A DNA stretch of 52,456 nucleotides, taken from contig CAZVBE010000015.1 of the NCBI GenBank assembly GCA_964625335.1, forward strand, positions 1 through 52,456, written 5' to 3'. This document shows positions 40,268 through 49,275 of this stretch, in pieces; positions within the stretch are counted from its first letter, which is position 1, and each line of letters opens with the position of its first letter. The DNA comes from CAZGUG01 sp964625335 (GTDB taxonomy: Bacteria; Bacillota; Clostridia; Ch29). The notes beneath the pieces were generated by a model that did no database searches, was not told where the DNA came from, and saw only the letters and a program-made list of their open reading frames with translations. Both the position numbers and the translations under genes were made by a program.

Positions 40268-41014
40268 TCATGTTTGGGTAAGTATTTGGGGACCATTTCC
40301 GGTTATGGCTACTGTGTGCTCAAAATGGGCAGAAAGGCTAGAATCTGCCGTAACTACAGTCCAGTTATCCTCAAGGGTTTTTACATGGTAGCTGCCTACA
40401 TTAACCATAGGCTCGACAGCCAATACCATTCCCTCTTTGAGCCTGGGCCCCTTGCCCGGCAGCCCGAAATTGGGAACCTGAGGGTCCTCATGCATATTTT
40501 GACCGATACCGTGTCCCACATAATCCCTGACCACCGAGAAACCGTTCTTTTCAACGTAACTTTGAACCGCATAGGATATGTCGGACAACCTGTTGCCTTC
40601 AAACATCCGGTTTATTCCCTCATAAAGGCTTTGCTCGGTAACCTCCATAAGCCTTCTGGCCTGGGCGGTAACCTCACCCACCCCGCAGGTAAATGCGGCG
40701 TCTCCGTAATAGCCATTGTATACAGTCCCTATATCTATACTTACAATATCGCCATCCTTAAGCGTATAGGGTCCCGGTATACCGTGAACTACCTGTTGGT
40801 TTATCGAAGTACATATGCTTGCGGGAAAACCTCTGTAGCCCTTAAAGGCCGGTATCGCGCCTTTCTTTGTTATCAAATCTTCCGCTATCCGGTTTAACTC
40901 CCTGGTAGTAAGCCCGGGTTTTATTGCTTCCTTGAGCTTTTGTATGGCCGAAGCAACAATACTGCCTGCGGCAGCCATGATCTCAATCTCCGCAGGGGAC
41001 TTAAGGATAATCAT
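40268..41014 (-). CDS. map: Type I methionine aminopeptidase
   Basis: This 248-residue enzyme removes the initiator methionine. Metal-site segments are visible: SIDIGTVYNGYYGDAAFT (two aspartates), YVGHGIGQNMHEDP (His) and VLAVEPMVN (Glu). It overlaps adk by four bases, so they are translated together. Confidence 0.97.
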   Translation of the reverse strand: MIILKSPAEIEIMAAAGSIVASAIQKLKEAIKPGLTTRELNRIAEDLITKKGAIPAFKGYRGFPASICTSINQQVVHGIPGPYTLKDGDIVSIDIGTVYNGYYGDAAFTCGVGEVTAQARRLMEVTEQSLYEGINRMFEGNRLSDISYAVQSYVEKNGFSVVRDYVGHGIGQNMHEDPQVPNFGLPGKGPRLKEGMVLAVEPMVNVGSYHVKTLEDNWTVVTADSSLSAHFEHTVAITGNGPQILTQT

Positions 41015-41664
41015 TTATTATCGCTCCCCAGAGCCCTGTTGATTTGCTCCCAAACCTTTTGTATCTCCTGCTGGCCGTCAATACTCACCAGCAATCCCTT
41101 GCCCGAATAGTAGTTTATCAAAGGCTGTGTCTGATCAAGGTATACCTCTATCCTTTTTTCCACAGTCTCTTGCCTGTCGTCTTCCCTCTGTATAAGTTTC
41201 CCGTCACACGAATCACATATTTCGTCACGGGAAGGACGGTTATATTTAACATGATAGGTAGCACCGCAAGCAGTGCACACCCTTCTGCCCACGGCCCTTT
41301 CAATTAATACTTCCTTTGCCACATCAATGTTTAACACATGGTCAAGCTCCATATCCATATCTATTAGGACCTCATCCAAAGCGCTGGCCTGGGCAACAGT
41401 TCGGGGAAAGCCGTCAAGCAAAAATCCATTTTTACAGTCGTCCCCGGTCAAACGGTCTTTGACAATTTCCACCACAATTTCATCCGGTACCAACAGACCC
41501 TTGTTCATGTATTCCTTCGCTTTTAATCCCAGAGGCGTGCCTTCTTTAAGGTTTTTTCTGAAAATATCCCCTGTGGATACATGCGGCATGGAGTACCTGT
41601 CAACTATCATGGCTGCCTGGGTACCTTTGCCGGCCCCCGGCGGTCCCATTATTACCAAGCGCAC
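41011..41664 (-). CDS. adk: Adenylate kinase with zinc-binding lid
   Basis: This 217-residue enzyme interconverts ATP, AMP and ADP. The P-loop is GPPGAGKGTQ near the start, followed by STGDIFR and LLDGFPRT. The lid carries CTAC and CDSC motifs, the zinc form common in Gram-positives. A GTG start at 41664 is preferred because AGGAG lies nine bases upstream, whereas the longer ATG at 41673 is too close to it. Confidence 0.96.
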   Translation of the reverse strand: MRLVIMGPPGAGKGTQAAMIVDRYSMPHVSTGDIFRKNLKEGTPLGLKAKEYMNKGLLVPDEIVVEIVKDRLTGDDCKNGFLLDGFPRTVAQASALDEVLIDMDMELDHVLNIDVAKEVLIERAVGRRVCTACGATYHVKYNRPSRDEICDSCDGKLIQREDDRQETVEKRIEVYLDQTQPLINYYSGKGLLVSIDGQQEIQKVWEQINRALGSDNK

Positions 41665-41676
41665 TAATATCATCTC

Positions 41677-42933
41677 CTATTTAAGAAATCCCTGATAGTG
41701 CCTCATCAGCATCTGGGCCTCTATCTGTTTCATGGTTTCCAGGGCCACACCCACAACTATCAGAAGGGCAGTCCCTCCAAAGTATATTTTCAGACCGGTA
41801 AACCGCATAAGTATTACCGGTATAACTACTATTACAACCAGAAAGAAAGCTCCAACAAGGGTGAGCCTGTTTAAAACCTTGTTGATGTATTCCACCGTTG
41901 GTTTTCCCGGCCTGATACCCGGAACAAACCCCCCGTACTTTTTCAGGTTGTTTGCAACATCTATCGGATTAAAGGTTACGGCAGTATAAAAATAGGTGAA
42001 AAACACTATCATGGCCGCCGTAAACAGTGTATGAGCAAAGCCGCCCCATGCAAAATATCTTTCCATAAAGGTGTTAAATCCGCTTGCGGGAAAGAATGCA
42101 GCTATGGTTTGCGGAAAAGCCAGCAGCGAGGAAGCAAATATTACAGGAATAACCCCCGCCTGATTAACCTTTATCGGTATATGGGTACTTTGTCCACCGT
42201 ACATTTTTCTGCCTACAACCCTCTTGGCATACTGTACCGGTATCCTTCTCTGGCCCTCCTGTATAGCAACAACTCCGGCGATTATAAGCACTGCCCCTAT
42301 GGCAAACAACACCAGCTCCACGATGTTTGTTGTGCCGATTTGATAATACTGGTATATGGTTATCAGGCCATCGGGCAGCCTGGAAATTATACCCGCAAAT
42401 ATCAGCAGCGAAATACCGTTGCCAATTCCCTTATCGGTAATCTGCTCACCAAGCCACATCAGAAACGCTGTTCCTGCAGTCAGTGTCAAAGCGACTATGG
42501 TAACATTGATTGGCGTAGCGTTATAAAGGGCACCCCGCATGCCAAGGCTTAAGCCCAAGCTCTGTATTAAAGCCAGCATAACCGTACCATATCTGGTATA
42601 CTGGGCGATCTTTTTCCTGCCCTCTTCCCCTTCTTTGGCTAATTCCTCCAGCTTCGGGATAGCTATGGTTAAAAGCTGCATTATAATGGACGCCGTTATA
42701 TAGGGGGTGATACTAAGGGCAAAGATGGTAAAATTACTAAAGGCTCCGCCCGAAACCACATCAAAGAACCCCAATAATCCGCCCTTTTCCACTATTTCCT
42801 GGATAACCGCTATGTTAATACCAGGAACCGGTATGAAGGCGCCTACTCTGAAAACCACCAGCATAGCAATGGTGAAGAGGATTCTTCTCTTTAAATCCGG
42901 TATCTTTAATGCATTTCTCAATGTTTGAATCAC
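41677..42933 (-). CDS. secY: Protein translocase subunit SecY
   Basis: This 418-residue membrane protein forms the channel of the Sec translocon with ten expected helices. Visible landmarks are RILFTIAMLVVFRVGAFIPV at the start, the plug region near residue 60 (SGGAFSNFTIFALSITPYI) and the cytoplasmic loop GIRPGKPTVEYINKVLNRL. It follows L15 by one base and precedes adk, as in most bacteria. Confidence 0.98.
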   Translation of the reverse strand: MIQTLRNALKIPDLKRRILFTIAMLVVFRVGAFIPVPGINIAVIQEIVEKGGLLGFFDVVSGGAFSNFTIFALSITPYITASIIMQLLTIAIPKLEELAKEGEEGRKKIAQYTRYGTVMLALIQSLGLSLGMRGALYNATPINVTIVALTLTAGTAFLMWLGEQITDKGIGNGISLLIFAGIISRLPDGLITIYQYYQIGTTNIVELVLFAIGAVLIIAGVVAIQEGQRRIPVQYAKRVVGRKMYGGQSTHIPIKVNQAGVIPVIFASSLLAFPQTIAAFFPASGFNTFMERYFAWGGFAHTLFTAAMIVFFTYFYTAVTFNPIDVANNLKKYGGFVPGIRPGKPTVEYINKVLNRLTLVGAFFLVVIVVIPVILMRFTGLKIYFGGTALLIVVGVALETMKQIEAQMLMRHYQGFLK

Positions 42934-42934
42934 T

Positions 42935-43375
42935 CTATATCACCTCAGCCTTTCCTCCTGCAGCTTCAATCCGCTCTGCTGCCGTTTTGCTGAATTTATG
43001 AGCCTTAACCGTCAGGCTCTTGCCAACCTCTCCGTCTCCCAGCACTTTTACCCGCTCGCCGGGCTTCTTGATAATGCCCGCCTGTGCCAGCAGTTCGGGA
43101 GTAACTACCGAACCTTCGTCGAACATATTGAGCCTTTCCAAATTTACTATTGAATATTCTTTTTTGAAAATATTTGTAAACCCTCTTTTAGGTATCCGTC
43201 TTTGCAGCGGCATTTGACCTCCCTCAAAACCCGGCCTTACGCCGCCGCCCGAACGGGACTTCTGCCCTTTATGCCCTTTGCCGGCGGTTTTGCCATGGCC
43301 GGAGCTCATACCTCTTCCGACCCTCTTGGCCTTCTTCTTTGAACCTGGCGCGGGCTTAAGTTCGTGCAACTTCAT
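42935..43375 (-). CDS. rplO: Ribosomal protein L15
   Basis: This 146-residue protein starts KLHELKPAPGSKKKAKRVGR and has the glycine-rich block GRGMSSGHGKTAGKGHKGQK. It is a late 50S assembly protein. It precedes secY in the spc operon. Confidence 0.98.
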   Translation of the reverse strand: MKLHELKPAPGSKKKAKRVGRGMSSGHGKTAGKGHKGQKSRSGGGVRPGFEGGQMPLQRRIPKRGFTNIFKKEYSIVNLERLNMFDEGSVVTPELLAQAGIIKKPGERVKVLGDGEVGKSLTVKAHKFSKTAAERIEAAGGKAEVI

Positions 43376-43387
43376 AGTGACACCTCC

Positions 43388-43570
43388 TTAGTTAACTTCT
43401 TCTACCTCAACCAGATGACTCACCTTGTTGACCATACCTCTTATCTCGGGTGTATCGTCATGCTCCACCACATGAGAGGTCTTCCTTAAGCCTAAGGCCT
43501 CCACCGTTGCCTTTTGGTCTTTATTGCTTCCAATTACACTCTTAATGAGCTTAATTTTTAATCTTGCCAA
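43388..43570 (-). CDS. rpmD: Ribosomal protein L30
   Basis: This 60-residue protein has the L30 ferredoxin-like start LKIKLIKSVIGSNKDQKATV and the LRKTSHVVEHDDTPEIRGM block. It lies between rpsE and rplO. Confidence 0.98.
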   Translation of the reverse strand: MARLKIKLIKSVIGSNKDQKATVEALGLRKTSHVVEHDDTPEIRGMVNKVSHLVEVEEVN

Positions 43571-43582
43571 GGTAATTTCCCC

Positions 43583-44095
43583 CTAACCCAGAATCTCTTC
43601 AACAATTTTCCCTCTAAGCCTTGCAACCTGTTGTGCGGTCTTAAGCTTTCCGATCCCTTCCATAGTAGCACTAACCATATTCTTTGGATTGTTGGAACCG
43701 AGGGATTTAGCCCTGATATCCCTTACCCCTGCACATTCCAGTACCGCTCTGACGGGACCTCCCGCAATTATTCCGGTACCTTCCTTAGCCGGCATAAGAA
43801 TTACCCTGCCTGCCCCATATCGGCCTATTACCTCATGGGGTATCGTCGTGTTCACCATCGGAACCTTAACCATATTCCTTTTGGCGTCTTCGATGGCCTT
43901 TCTTATGGCTTCCGGAACCTCCACAGCCTTTCCTGACCCAACGCCTACTTTGCCTTTTTCGTCTCCTACTACTACCAGCGCGCTGAACCGAAAATTCCTT
44001 CCGCCCTTAACAACCTTGGTAACCCTGCCTATATGAACAACCTTTTCTACAAGGTCGGACTTAGACTGCTCATTGTTTCTTGGCCTGCGTTGCAT
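43583..44095 (-). CDS. rpsE: Ribosomal protein S5
   Basis: This 170-residue protein has the N-terminal double-stranded RNA-binding region (VKGGRNFRFSALVVVGD) and GAGRVILMPAKEGTGIIAGG. Together with S4 it shapes the mRNA entry site and decoding accuracy. Confidence 0.98.
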   Translation of the reverse strand: MQRRPRNNEQSKSDLVEKVVHIGRVTKVVKGGRNFRFSALVVVGDEKGKVGVGSGKAVEVPEAIRKAIEDAKRNMVKVPMVNTTIPHEVIGRYGAGRVILMPAKEGTGIIAGGPVRAVLECAGVRDIRAKSLGSNNPKNMVSATMEGIGKLKTAQQVARLRGKIVEEILG

Positions 44096-44112
44096 TTATC
44101 TCCCTCCTTTTC

Positions 44113-44481
44113 CTAGAAGTTTAGACCGGTTTCCCTGGCAGCATCCGCCAGGGCTTTAACTCTGCCGTGGTACCTGTATCCGCCTCTGTCAAAAACTATG
44201 TCCTTTATACCCTTCTCCAATGCTCTGCTGGCTATAAGCTGGCCTACCGCCTTTGCTGCATCCACATTATAACCCTTTTCCGCTTTATCTTTTATTTCCT
44301 TATCCAGCGTAGAGGCCGACAGCATGGTAACACCGGCATCGTCGTCTATAACCTGAACATAAATTTGATTTAAACTTTTATATACATTCAAACGGGGTCT
44401 GTCGGCAGTACCGTGGATTTTGTTCCTGATTACCCTGTGCCTCTTCTGCCGGGCCTCGTTTCTAATCATTTTTTTCTGCAA
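44113..44481 (-). CDS. rplR: Ribosomal protein L18
   Basis: This 122-residue 5S rRNA-binding protein contains RPRLNVYKSLNQIYVQVIDD and FDRGGYRYHGRVKALADAAR. The likely start is TTG 44481, since GGGAG lies nine bases upstream, whereas ATG 44469 is too far from it. Confidence 0.96.
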   Translation of the reverse strand: MQKKMIRNEARQKRHRVIRNKIHGTADRPRLNVYKSLNQIYVQVIDDDAGVTMLSASTLDKEIKDKAEKGYNVDAAKAVGQLIASRALEKGIKDIVFDRGGYRYHGRVKALADAARETGLNF

Positions 44482-44502
44482 GGTTTTTCACTCCCTTCTT
44501 AC

Positions 44503-45042
44503 CTATTTACCTGTTTTGCCCACTTTGCGTCTTATACGTTCGTCGCTGTATTTTATCCCTTTGCCTTTATAGGGTTCAGGCTCCCTTACGCTTCGGATCT
44601 TTGCGGCATAATTCCCCACCTGCTGCTTATCAATGCCCTTTACCAAAACCTTGTTGGTGCCTTCAACCTCGACGGTTATACCTTCGGGGTCCGACATTTC
44701 CACCGGGTGGGAATAGCCAACGCTTAAAACAAGCTTATTACCCTGCTTTTGGGCCCTGTATCCTACTCCGTTTATTTCAAGGGTTTTCTGATAGCCCTTG
44801 GTAACTCCCTCCACCATATTGGCGATCAAAGACCTGGTCAGTCCGTGAAGGGACTTATGAAATTTATTGTCAGAGGGTCTGTTTACAGTTATTTTATTGT
44901 CTTCCTTCACCAAAATTATGTCTTTGTGCATTTTCCGTTCCATTGTACCCAGCGGTCCCTTTACTGTAATGAGATTTTCTTCGCCTATCGTTATTTCAAC
45001 ACCGCCGGGTATGTCTATTGGTAATTTTCCTATCCTGGACAT
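44503..45042 (-). CDS. rplF: Ribosomal protein L6
   Basis: This 179-residue protein begins SRIGKLPIDIPGGVEI and ends with EPYKGKGIKYSDERIRRKVG. It lies near the sarcin-ricin loop. Confidence 0.98.
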   Translation of the reverse strand: MSRIGKLPIDIPGGVEITIGEENLITVKGPLGTMERKMHKDIILVKEDNKITVNRPSDNKFHKSLHGLTRSLIANMVEGVTKGYQKTLEINGVGYRAQKQGNKLVLSVGYSHPVEMSDPEGITVEVEGTNKVLVKGIDKQQVGNYAAKIRSVREPEPYKGKGIKYSDERIRRKVGKTGK

Positions 45043-45060
45043 TGTAACACCTCCTATTAA

Positions 45061-45459
45061 CTACCATATATAACAGATAACCTCTCCGCCGGTGTTTTCC
45101 TTCCGGGCCTGGGCATCCGTCATGAGGCCCTTGGATGTGGATATTATAGCGATACCAAGTCCTCCCAGCACCTTTGGAATTTCGTCCTTGTTAACATATA
45201 CCCTCAGGCCCGGCTTTGATATCCTCTTAAGGCCGCTTATTACTTTTTCCCCGCCGTGCCCGTATTTCAAATTCACTTTTATTATCCCTTGTTTTCCGTC
45301 CTCTTTAACGTCATAACCATTAATAAAACCTTCATCAAGCAATATCCTTGCAATAGCCTTTTTAACATTTGATGCCGGTATATCTACCTGACTGTGTTTT
45401 ATTTGGGTGGCGTTCCTTATGCGTGTCAGCATATCGGCAATGGGATCAGTCATAACCAT
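45061..45459 (-). CDS. rpsH: Ribosomal protein S8
   Basis: This 132-residue protein begins MTDPIADMLTRIRNATQIKH after an extra Met-Val and ends ENTGGEVICYIW. AAGGAGGT favours ATG 45459. It binds 16S rRNA helix 21. Confidence 0.98.
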   Translation of the reverse strand: MVMTDPIADMLTRIRNATQIKHSQVDIPASNVKKAIARILLDEGFINGYDVKEDGKQGIIKVNLKYGHGGEKVISGLKRISKPGLRVYVNKDEIPKVLGGLGIAIISTSKGLMTDAQARKENTGGEVICYIW

Positions 45460-45488
45460 ATATCTCTACCTCCTTCCGTTATAAAGCC

Positions 45489-45674
45489 TTACCAGCTAGC
45501 TTTCTTAACACCCGGGATTTCTCCTTTATAGGCTAGTTCCCTGAAACAAATACGACATACCCCGAATTTTCTCAAGTATGCATGGGGTCTTCCGCATATC
45601 CTGCATCTATTGTAAGCCCTGCTGCTGAATTTCGGCGTTCTCTTCTGTTTGGCTACCATTGATTTCTTAGCCAC
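45489..45674 (-). CDS. rpsN: Ribosomal protein S14, type Z
   Basis: This 61-residue protein has two cysteine pairs, CRICGRPHAY and CRICFREL, of the zinc-binding S14 form. A short zinc-free paralogue, if any, lies elsewhere. It is placed between L5 and S8 as in other Firmicutes. Confidence 0.98.
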   Translation of the reverse strand: MAKKSMVAKQKRTPKFSSRAYNRCRICGRPHAYLRKFGVCRICFRELAYKGEIPGVKKASW

Positions 45675-45693
45675 TTATTCTATCCCTCCTCCT

Positions 45694-46233
45694 TTATTTT
45701 CTGAATGGGACTCCCATTATCCTTAAGAGTTCCCGTGCTTCTTCGTCGGTCTTGGCTGTGGTGACGATTATTATATCCATTCCTCTTATTTTGTCGATTT
45801 TGTCATAATCTATCTCAGGAAAGATAAGCTGTTCCTTTATGCCAAGGGCAAAATTGCCCCTTCCGTCAAAGGCATCGGGAGATACACCCCGAAAGTCCCT
45901 GACCCTTGGAAGCGCTATATTGAACAGTTTATCCAGAAATTCGTACATTCTAATACCCCTTAGGGTTACCTTGCATCCGATTGGCATCCCGGTACGTATC
46001 TTAAAAGCAGCAACTGATTTTTTTGCCCTAGTAATAACCGGCTTCTGTCCGCTTATCACCGTCATGTCGTTAACTGCTCCCTCTAATACCTTTGCATTCT
46101 CCTTGGCCTCGCCAACCCTCATATTTATGATTGTCTTTACAATCTTTGGAGCATCCATTACATTTTTATACCCGAATCTGTCCATAAGAGCAGGTACTGC
46201 TTCATTATGGTACTTATCCATAAGCCTTGACAT
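45694..46233 (-). CDS. rplE: Ribosomal protein L5
   Basis: This 179-residue protein contains GYKNVMDAPKIVKTIINMRV, then PVITRAKKSVAAFKIRTG, and binds 5S rRNA. ATG 46233 is set by AAAGGAGGT six bases upstream. Confidence 0.98.
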   Translation of the reverse strand: MSRLMDKYHNEAVPALMDRFGYKNVMDAPKIVKTIINMRVGEAKENAKVLEGAVNDMTVISGQKPVITRAKKSVAAFKIRTGMPIGCKVTLRGIRMYEFLDKLFNIALPRVRDFRGVSPDAFDGRGNFALGIKEQLIFPEIDYDKIDKIRGMDIIIVTTAKTDEEARELLRIMGVPFRK

Positions 46234-46259
46234 CCGACTACCTCCTTTCACCTACTACT

Positions 46260-46592
46260 TCATTTATCAAGGGTTTCTCCGCAGGTTTTGCAGTATCTAA
46301 CCTTGCTGCCGTCCTTTAATATCTTTTTGCCGGTTCTTCTTCCCTTTTTACACTTGGGACAATATAGCAATACATTGGAAGCATGTATGGGACCTTCCTG
46401 ATGAATTATTCCACCCTGTTGCATCTGACGGGTAGGCTTTACATGCTTTGTTAACATATTGGCTCCCTCAACAATGACACGATTGTCCTTAGGCAAGGCT
46501 GTAAGGACTTTACCCTTTTTTCCTTTGTCTTTACCGGAAATCAGCTCAACCGTATCCCCTTTTTTTACATGCATTTTGGTTTTCCCTTTCAA
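46260..46592 (-). CDS. rplX: Ribosomal protein L24 with C-terminal zinc-ribbon-like extension
   Basis: This protein of about 110 residues has the KOW core KGDTVELISGKDKGKKGKV and KHVKPTRQMQQGGIIHQEGP. The C-terminus carries CPKC and CKTC pairs in a rubredoxin/zinc-ribbon-like layout. Start choice is open: TTG 46592 follows GGAGGTGG, while ATG 46574 and ATG 46610 are alternatives. It is an early 50S assembly initiator. Confidence 0.94.
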   Translation of the reverse strand: MKGKTKMHVKKGDTVELISGKDKGKKGKVLTALPKDNRVIVEGANMLTKHVKPTRQMQQGGIIHQEGPIHASNVLLYCPKCKKGRRTGKKILKDGSKVRYCKTCGETLDK

Positions 46593-46609
46593 AACAGCCA
46601 CCTCCTCCA

Positions 46610-46978
46610 TTAAAGAACTTCGGGCGCAAGAGAAACTATTTTCATAAAGTCCTTTTCCCTAAGCTCCCTGGCAACGGGGCCAAATATCCTTGTTCCCCTT
46701 GGTTGCTTATCTTCTCTTATTATCACCGCAGCATTTTCATCAAACCTGATGGTGCTACCGTCAATTCTCTTTACTCCTCTTGTGGTTCTTACAACTACAG
46801 CCCTTACAACGTCTCCTTTTTTAACAACACCGCCGGGTGTTGCATGTTTAACGCTGGCTACTATTATATCGCCCACATTGGCATATCTTTTTCCTGATCC
46901 ACCAAGAACCCTAATACAAAGCAATTCCTTGGCTCCGGAATTATCAGCTACTTTCAGGCGGGATTCAGCCTGTATCAT
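46610..46978 (-). CDS. rplN: Ribosomal protein L14
   Basis: This 122-residue protein begins IQAESRLKVADNSGAKELLC and ends DFMKIVSLAPEVL. ATG 46978 is supported by AAGGAGGT; an upstream frame has no such site. The length is exact for bacterial L14. Confidence 0.98.
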   Translation of the reverse strand: MIQAESRLKVADNSGAKELLCIRVLGGSGKRYANVGDIIVASVKHATPGGVVKKGDVVRAVVVRTTRGVKRIDGSTIRFDENAAVIIREDKQPRGTRIFGPVARELREKDFMKIVSLAPEVL

Positions 46979-47010
46979 CCGAAATACCTCCTTCCGGCAA
47001 ACATAATTAG

Positions 47011-47265
47011 TTATCGTGCCTTCTCTATTATCTCCACAAGCCTCCACCTTTTTTCCCTGCTCAAAGGCCGAGTCTCCATGATTTTTACCTTGTCTCCTAT
47101 GGAGCATTCATTGTTCCCGTCATGGGCCTTGAACTTTGTAGTCTGTTTTATTGTTTTACCATAAAGGGGATGTCTCACCAAGGCTTCCACCGCCACCACT
47201 ATGGTCTTATCCATCTTATCGCTCACAACTTTACCAATTCTCACTTTTCTGTTGCCCCGTATCAT
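47011..47265 (-). CDS. rpsQ: Ribosomal protein S17
   Basis: This 84-residue OB-fold protein contains RIGKVVSDKMDKTIVVAVEA and GDKVKIMETRPLSREKRWRL. It binds the 5' domain of 16S rRNA. Confidence 0.98.
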   Translation of the reverse strand: MIRGNRKVRIGKVVSDKMDKTIVVAVEALVRHPLYGKTIKQTTKFKAHDGNNECSIGDKVKIMETRPLSREKRWRLVEIIEKAR

Positions 47266-47293
47266 GCATTAATTACCTCCTTCCTTAAAGGCC

Positions 47294-47497
47294 TTAGGCC
47301 TGAACCTTCTTCAATTCTCTTTCCCGCATTACCGTTTTTATCCTGGCAATGGATTTTCTCACCTGTTTTATCCTCATGGGATTATCCAACTGTCCTGTAG
47401 CAAGTTGAAATCTGAGGTTGAAAAGTTCGCCTTTAAGTTCCTGAGCCTTTTTTTCCAATTCCTGCTCAGTCATTTCTCTAACCTCTTTAGCTTTCAT
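47294..47497 (-). CDS. rpmC: Ribosomal protein L29
   Basis: This 67-residue two-helix protein begins KAKEVREMTEQELEKKAQEL and continues LFNLRFQLATGQLDNP. ATG 47497 lies inside the end of rplP (11-base overlap). It sits near the peptide exit tunnel. Confidence 0.97.
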   Translation of the reverse strand: MKAKEVREMTEQELEKKAQELKGELFNLRFQLATGQLDNPMRIKQVRKSIARIKTVMRERELKKVQA

Positions 47498-47921
47498 TTG
47501 CTTCACCACCCACTTCTTCACGTTTTACAAATTTACATTTAATAGGCAGTTTGTGCATGGCCAGACGCATTGCTTCCCTTGCCGTATCTTCAGCCACGCC
47601 GGATATTTCAAACATAACCCTTCCGGGTTTTACTACCGCTACCCAGTATTCCGGTGAGCCTTTACCCGAACCCATTCTGGTCTCGGCAGGCTTTTGCGTT
47701 ACGGGCTTATCAGGAAATATTTTTATCCAGACCTTCCCGCCCCTTTTAATATATCTTGTCATAGCTATCCTTGCGGCTTCAATCTGGTTAGAAGTTATCC
47801 ATCCCGGTTCAATGGCCTGTAAACCAAACTGACCGTATGATATCGCACTGCCACGGGTCGCTTTTCCCTTCATTCTGCCCCGCTGAACCTTTCGGCGCTT
47901 AACTCTTTTCGGTATCAACAT
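47487..47921 (-). CDS. rplP: Ribosomal protein L16
   Basis: This 144-residue protein begins LIPKRVKRRKVQRGRMKGKA and contains RMGSGKGSPEYWVAVVKPGR. It organises the A-site tRNA region of the large subunit. It overlaps rpmC. Confidence 0.98.
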   Translation of the reverse strand: MLIPKRVKRRKVQRGRMKGKATRGSAISYGQFGLQAIEPGWITSNQIEAARIAMTRYIKRGGKVWIKIFPDKPVTQKPAETRMGSGKGSPEYWVAVVKPGRVMFEISGVAEDTAREAMRLAMHKLPIKCKFVKREEVGGEANES

Positions 47922-47947
47922 TGGTCTTCCTCCTCTCTTACAAGTCC

Positions 47948-48595
47948 CTAATTTTCGCTTTTGGCCTTACCCAGGACTTCTCCCTTATATATCCAAACCT
48001 TTACTCCTATCTTACCATACGTTGTATCGGCCTCTGCAAAACCATAATCTATATCCGCCCTAAGGGTTTGCAGTGGAATGGTTCCTTCACTGTATCTCTC
48101 GCTCCGCGCAATTTCAGCACCGCCAAGTCTGCCGGATACCATAGTTTTAATACCCTTTGCACCCGAGCGCATGGTGCGCTGAATAGATTGCTTCATAGCC
48201 CTTCTGAAGGAAATCCTTCTCTCAAGCTGAGACGCAATATTTTCTGCAACCAACTGGGAATTAAGTTCGGGGACCTTTACCTCTATTATATTAATGAAGA
48301 CATTCTTCCCCGTCATAAGCTCCAGTTCTTTTTTCAGATCATCCACTCCGGAGCCGCCTTTACCAATTACCATCCCCGGCTTGGCTGTATAAATTGTTAT
48401 CTTAACCCTGTTGGCAGCCCGCTCAATTTCTATATTGGAAACGCCGGAGGTAAAGAATTTTTTCTTAACATGTTTTCTAATCCCTTTATCCTCTATCAAA
48501 AGGTTGGAAAAATCCTTTTTGTTCGAATACCATTTTGAACTCCAGTCTTTAATCACACCGACTCTGAGCCCATGGGGATTGACTTTTTGACCCAC
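47948..48595 (-). CDS. rpsC: Ribosomal protein S3
   Basis: This 215-residue protein begins GQKVNPHGLRVGVIKDWSSK and carries the KH-domain loop VIGKGGSGVDDLKKEL. It forms part of the mRNA entry site. Confidence 0.98.
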   Translation of the reverse strand: MGQKVNPHGLRVGVIKDWSSKWYSNKKDFSNLLIEDKGIRKHVKKKFFTSGVSNIEIERAANRVKITIYTAKPGMVIGKGGSGVDDLKKELELMTGKNVFINIIEVKVPELNSQLVAENIASQLERRISFRRAMKQSIQRTMRSGAKGIKTMVSGRLGGAEIARSERYSEGTIPLQTLRADIDYGFAEADTTYGKIGVKVWIYKGEVLGKAKSEN

Positions 48596-48610
48596 TAACT
48601 TTCCCTCCTT

Positions 48611-48946
48611 CTATTCTTTTTCCTTAAGCACCACAGAAATATGGGTGCTTCTTTTCCGTATCAGATTAGCCCTTCCCTGTGCCCTTGCCTTAAACCTCTT
48701 CATTGTAGGTCCCTGACCGGCAAAAATCTGGGCAACATAAAGGTTATCGCGAACCATATCGTGATTGTTTTCGGCATTGGCCACAGCAGACTGTAAAAGA
48801 TTTTCCGTTATTCTTGCGCCCTTATTTGGCAAATACTTCAAAATAGCCATAGCTTCATCTATACCCTTACCCCTTACAAGGTCCAGAACGATTTCCACCT
48901 TTCGGGACGAGATTCTGACATGCCTGACATGTGCTTTCGCTTCCAC
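48611..48946 (-). CDS. rplV: Ribosomal protein L22
   Basis: This 111-residue protein has KAHVRHVRISSRKVEIVLDL at the start and a long hairpin with KRFKARAQGRANLIRKRSTH that lines the exit tunnel. Confidence 0.98.
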   Translation of the reverse strand: MEAKAHVRHVRISSRKVEIVLDLVRGKGIDEAMAILKYLPNKGARITENLLQSAVANAENNHDMVRDNLYVAQIFAGQGPTMKRFKARAQGRANLIRKRSTHISVVLKEKE

Positions 48947-48966
48947 AGCTAAATCCTCCTTCCAAT

Positions 48967-49251
48967 CTACTTGAGCAATGTTGACCTTTCGGTATGGGAA
49001 CCGTGTCCCCTGAAGGTCCTGGTTGGCGCAAATTCGCCCAATTTATGACCTACCATTTCTTCGGTTATATAAACAGGGACATGTTTTCTGCCATCATGCA
49101 CCGCTATGGTATGCCCTACCATCTGCGGGAATATGGTTGACGCCCTCGACCAGGTCTTTAATACTTTCTTTTCATTCTTTTTGTTCATTTCCTCGATTCT
49201 CTTCAGAAGCTTAGGCTCAACGTAGGGTCCTTTTTTTAGTGACCTTCCCAT
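48967..49251 (-). CDS. rpsS: Ribosomal protein S19
   Basis: This 94-residue protein contains GRSLKKGPYVEPKLLKRI, TWSRASTIFPQMVGHTIAVH and EFAPTRTFRGHG, all conserved S19 blocks. Confidence 0.98.
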   Translation of the reverse strand: MGRSLKKGPYVEPKLLKRIEEMNKKNEKKVLKTWSRASTIFPQMVGHTIAVHDGRKHVPVYITEEMVGHKLGEFAPTRTFRGHGSHTERSTLLK

Positions 49252-49275
49252 AGAATATGCCTCCTCCCTTCCCTT

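Noticed and set aside
39961..40296. A longer KOW protein starting at 40296
   Set aside because: The extension runs into the end of map, and GGAGGTGA clearly marks ATG 40242 as the start.
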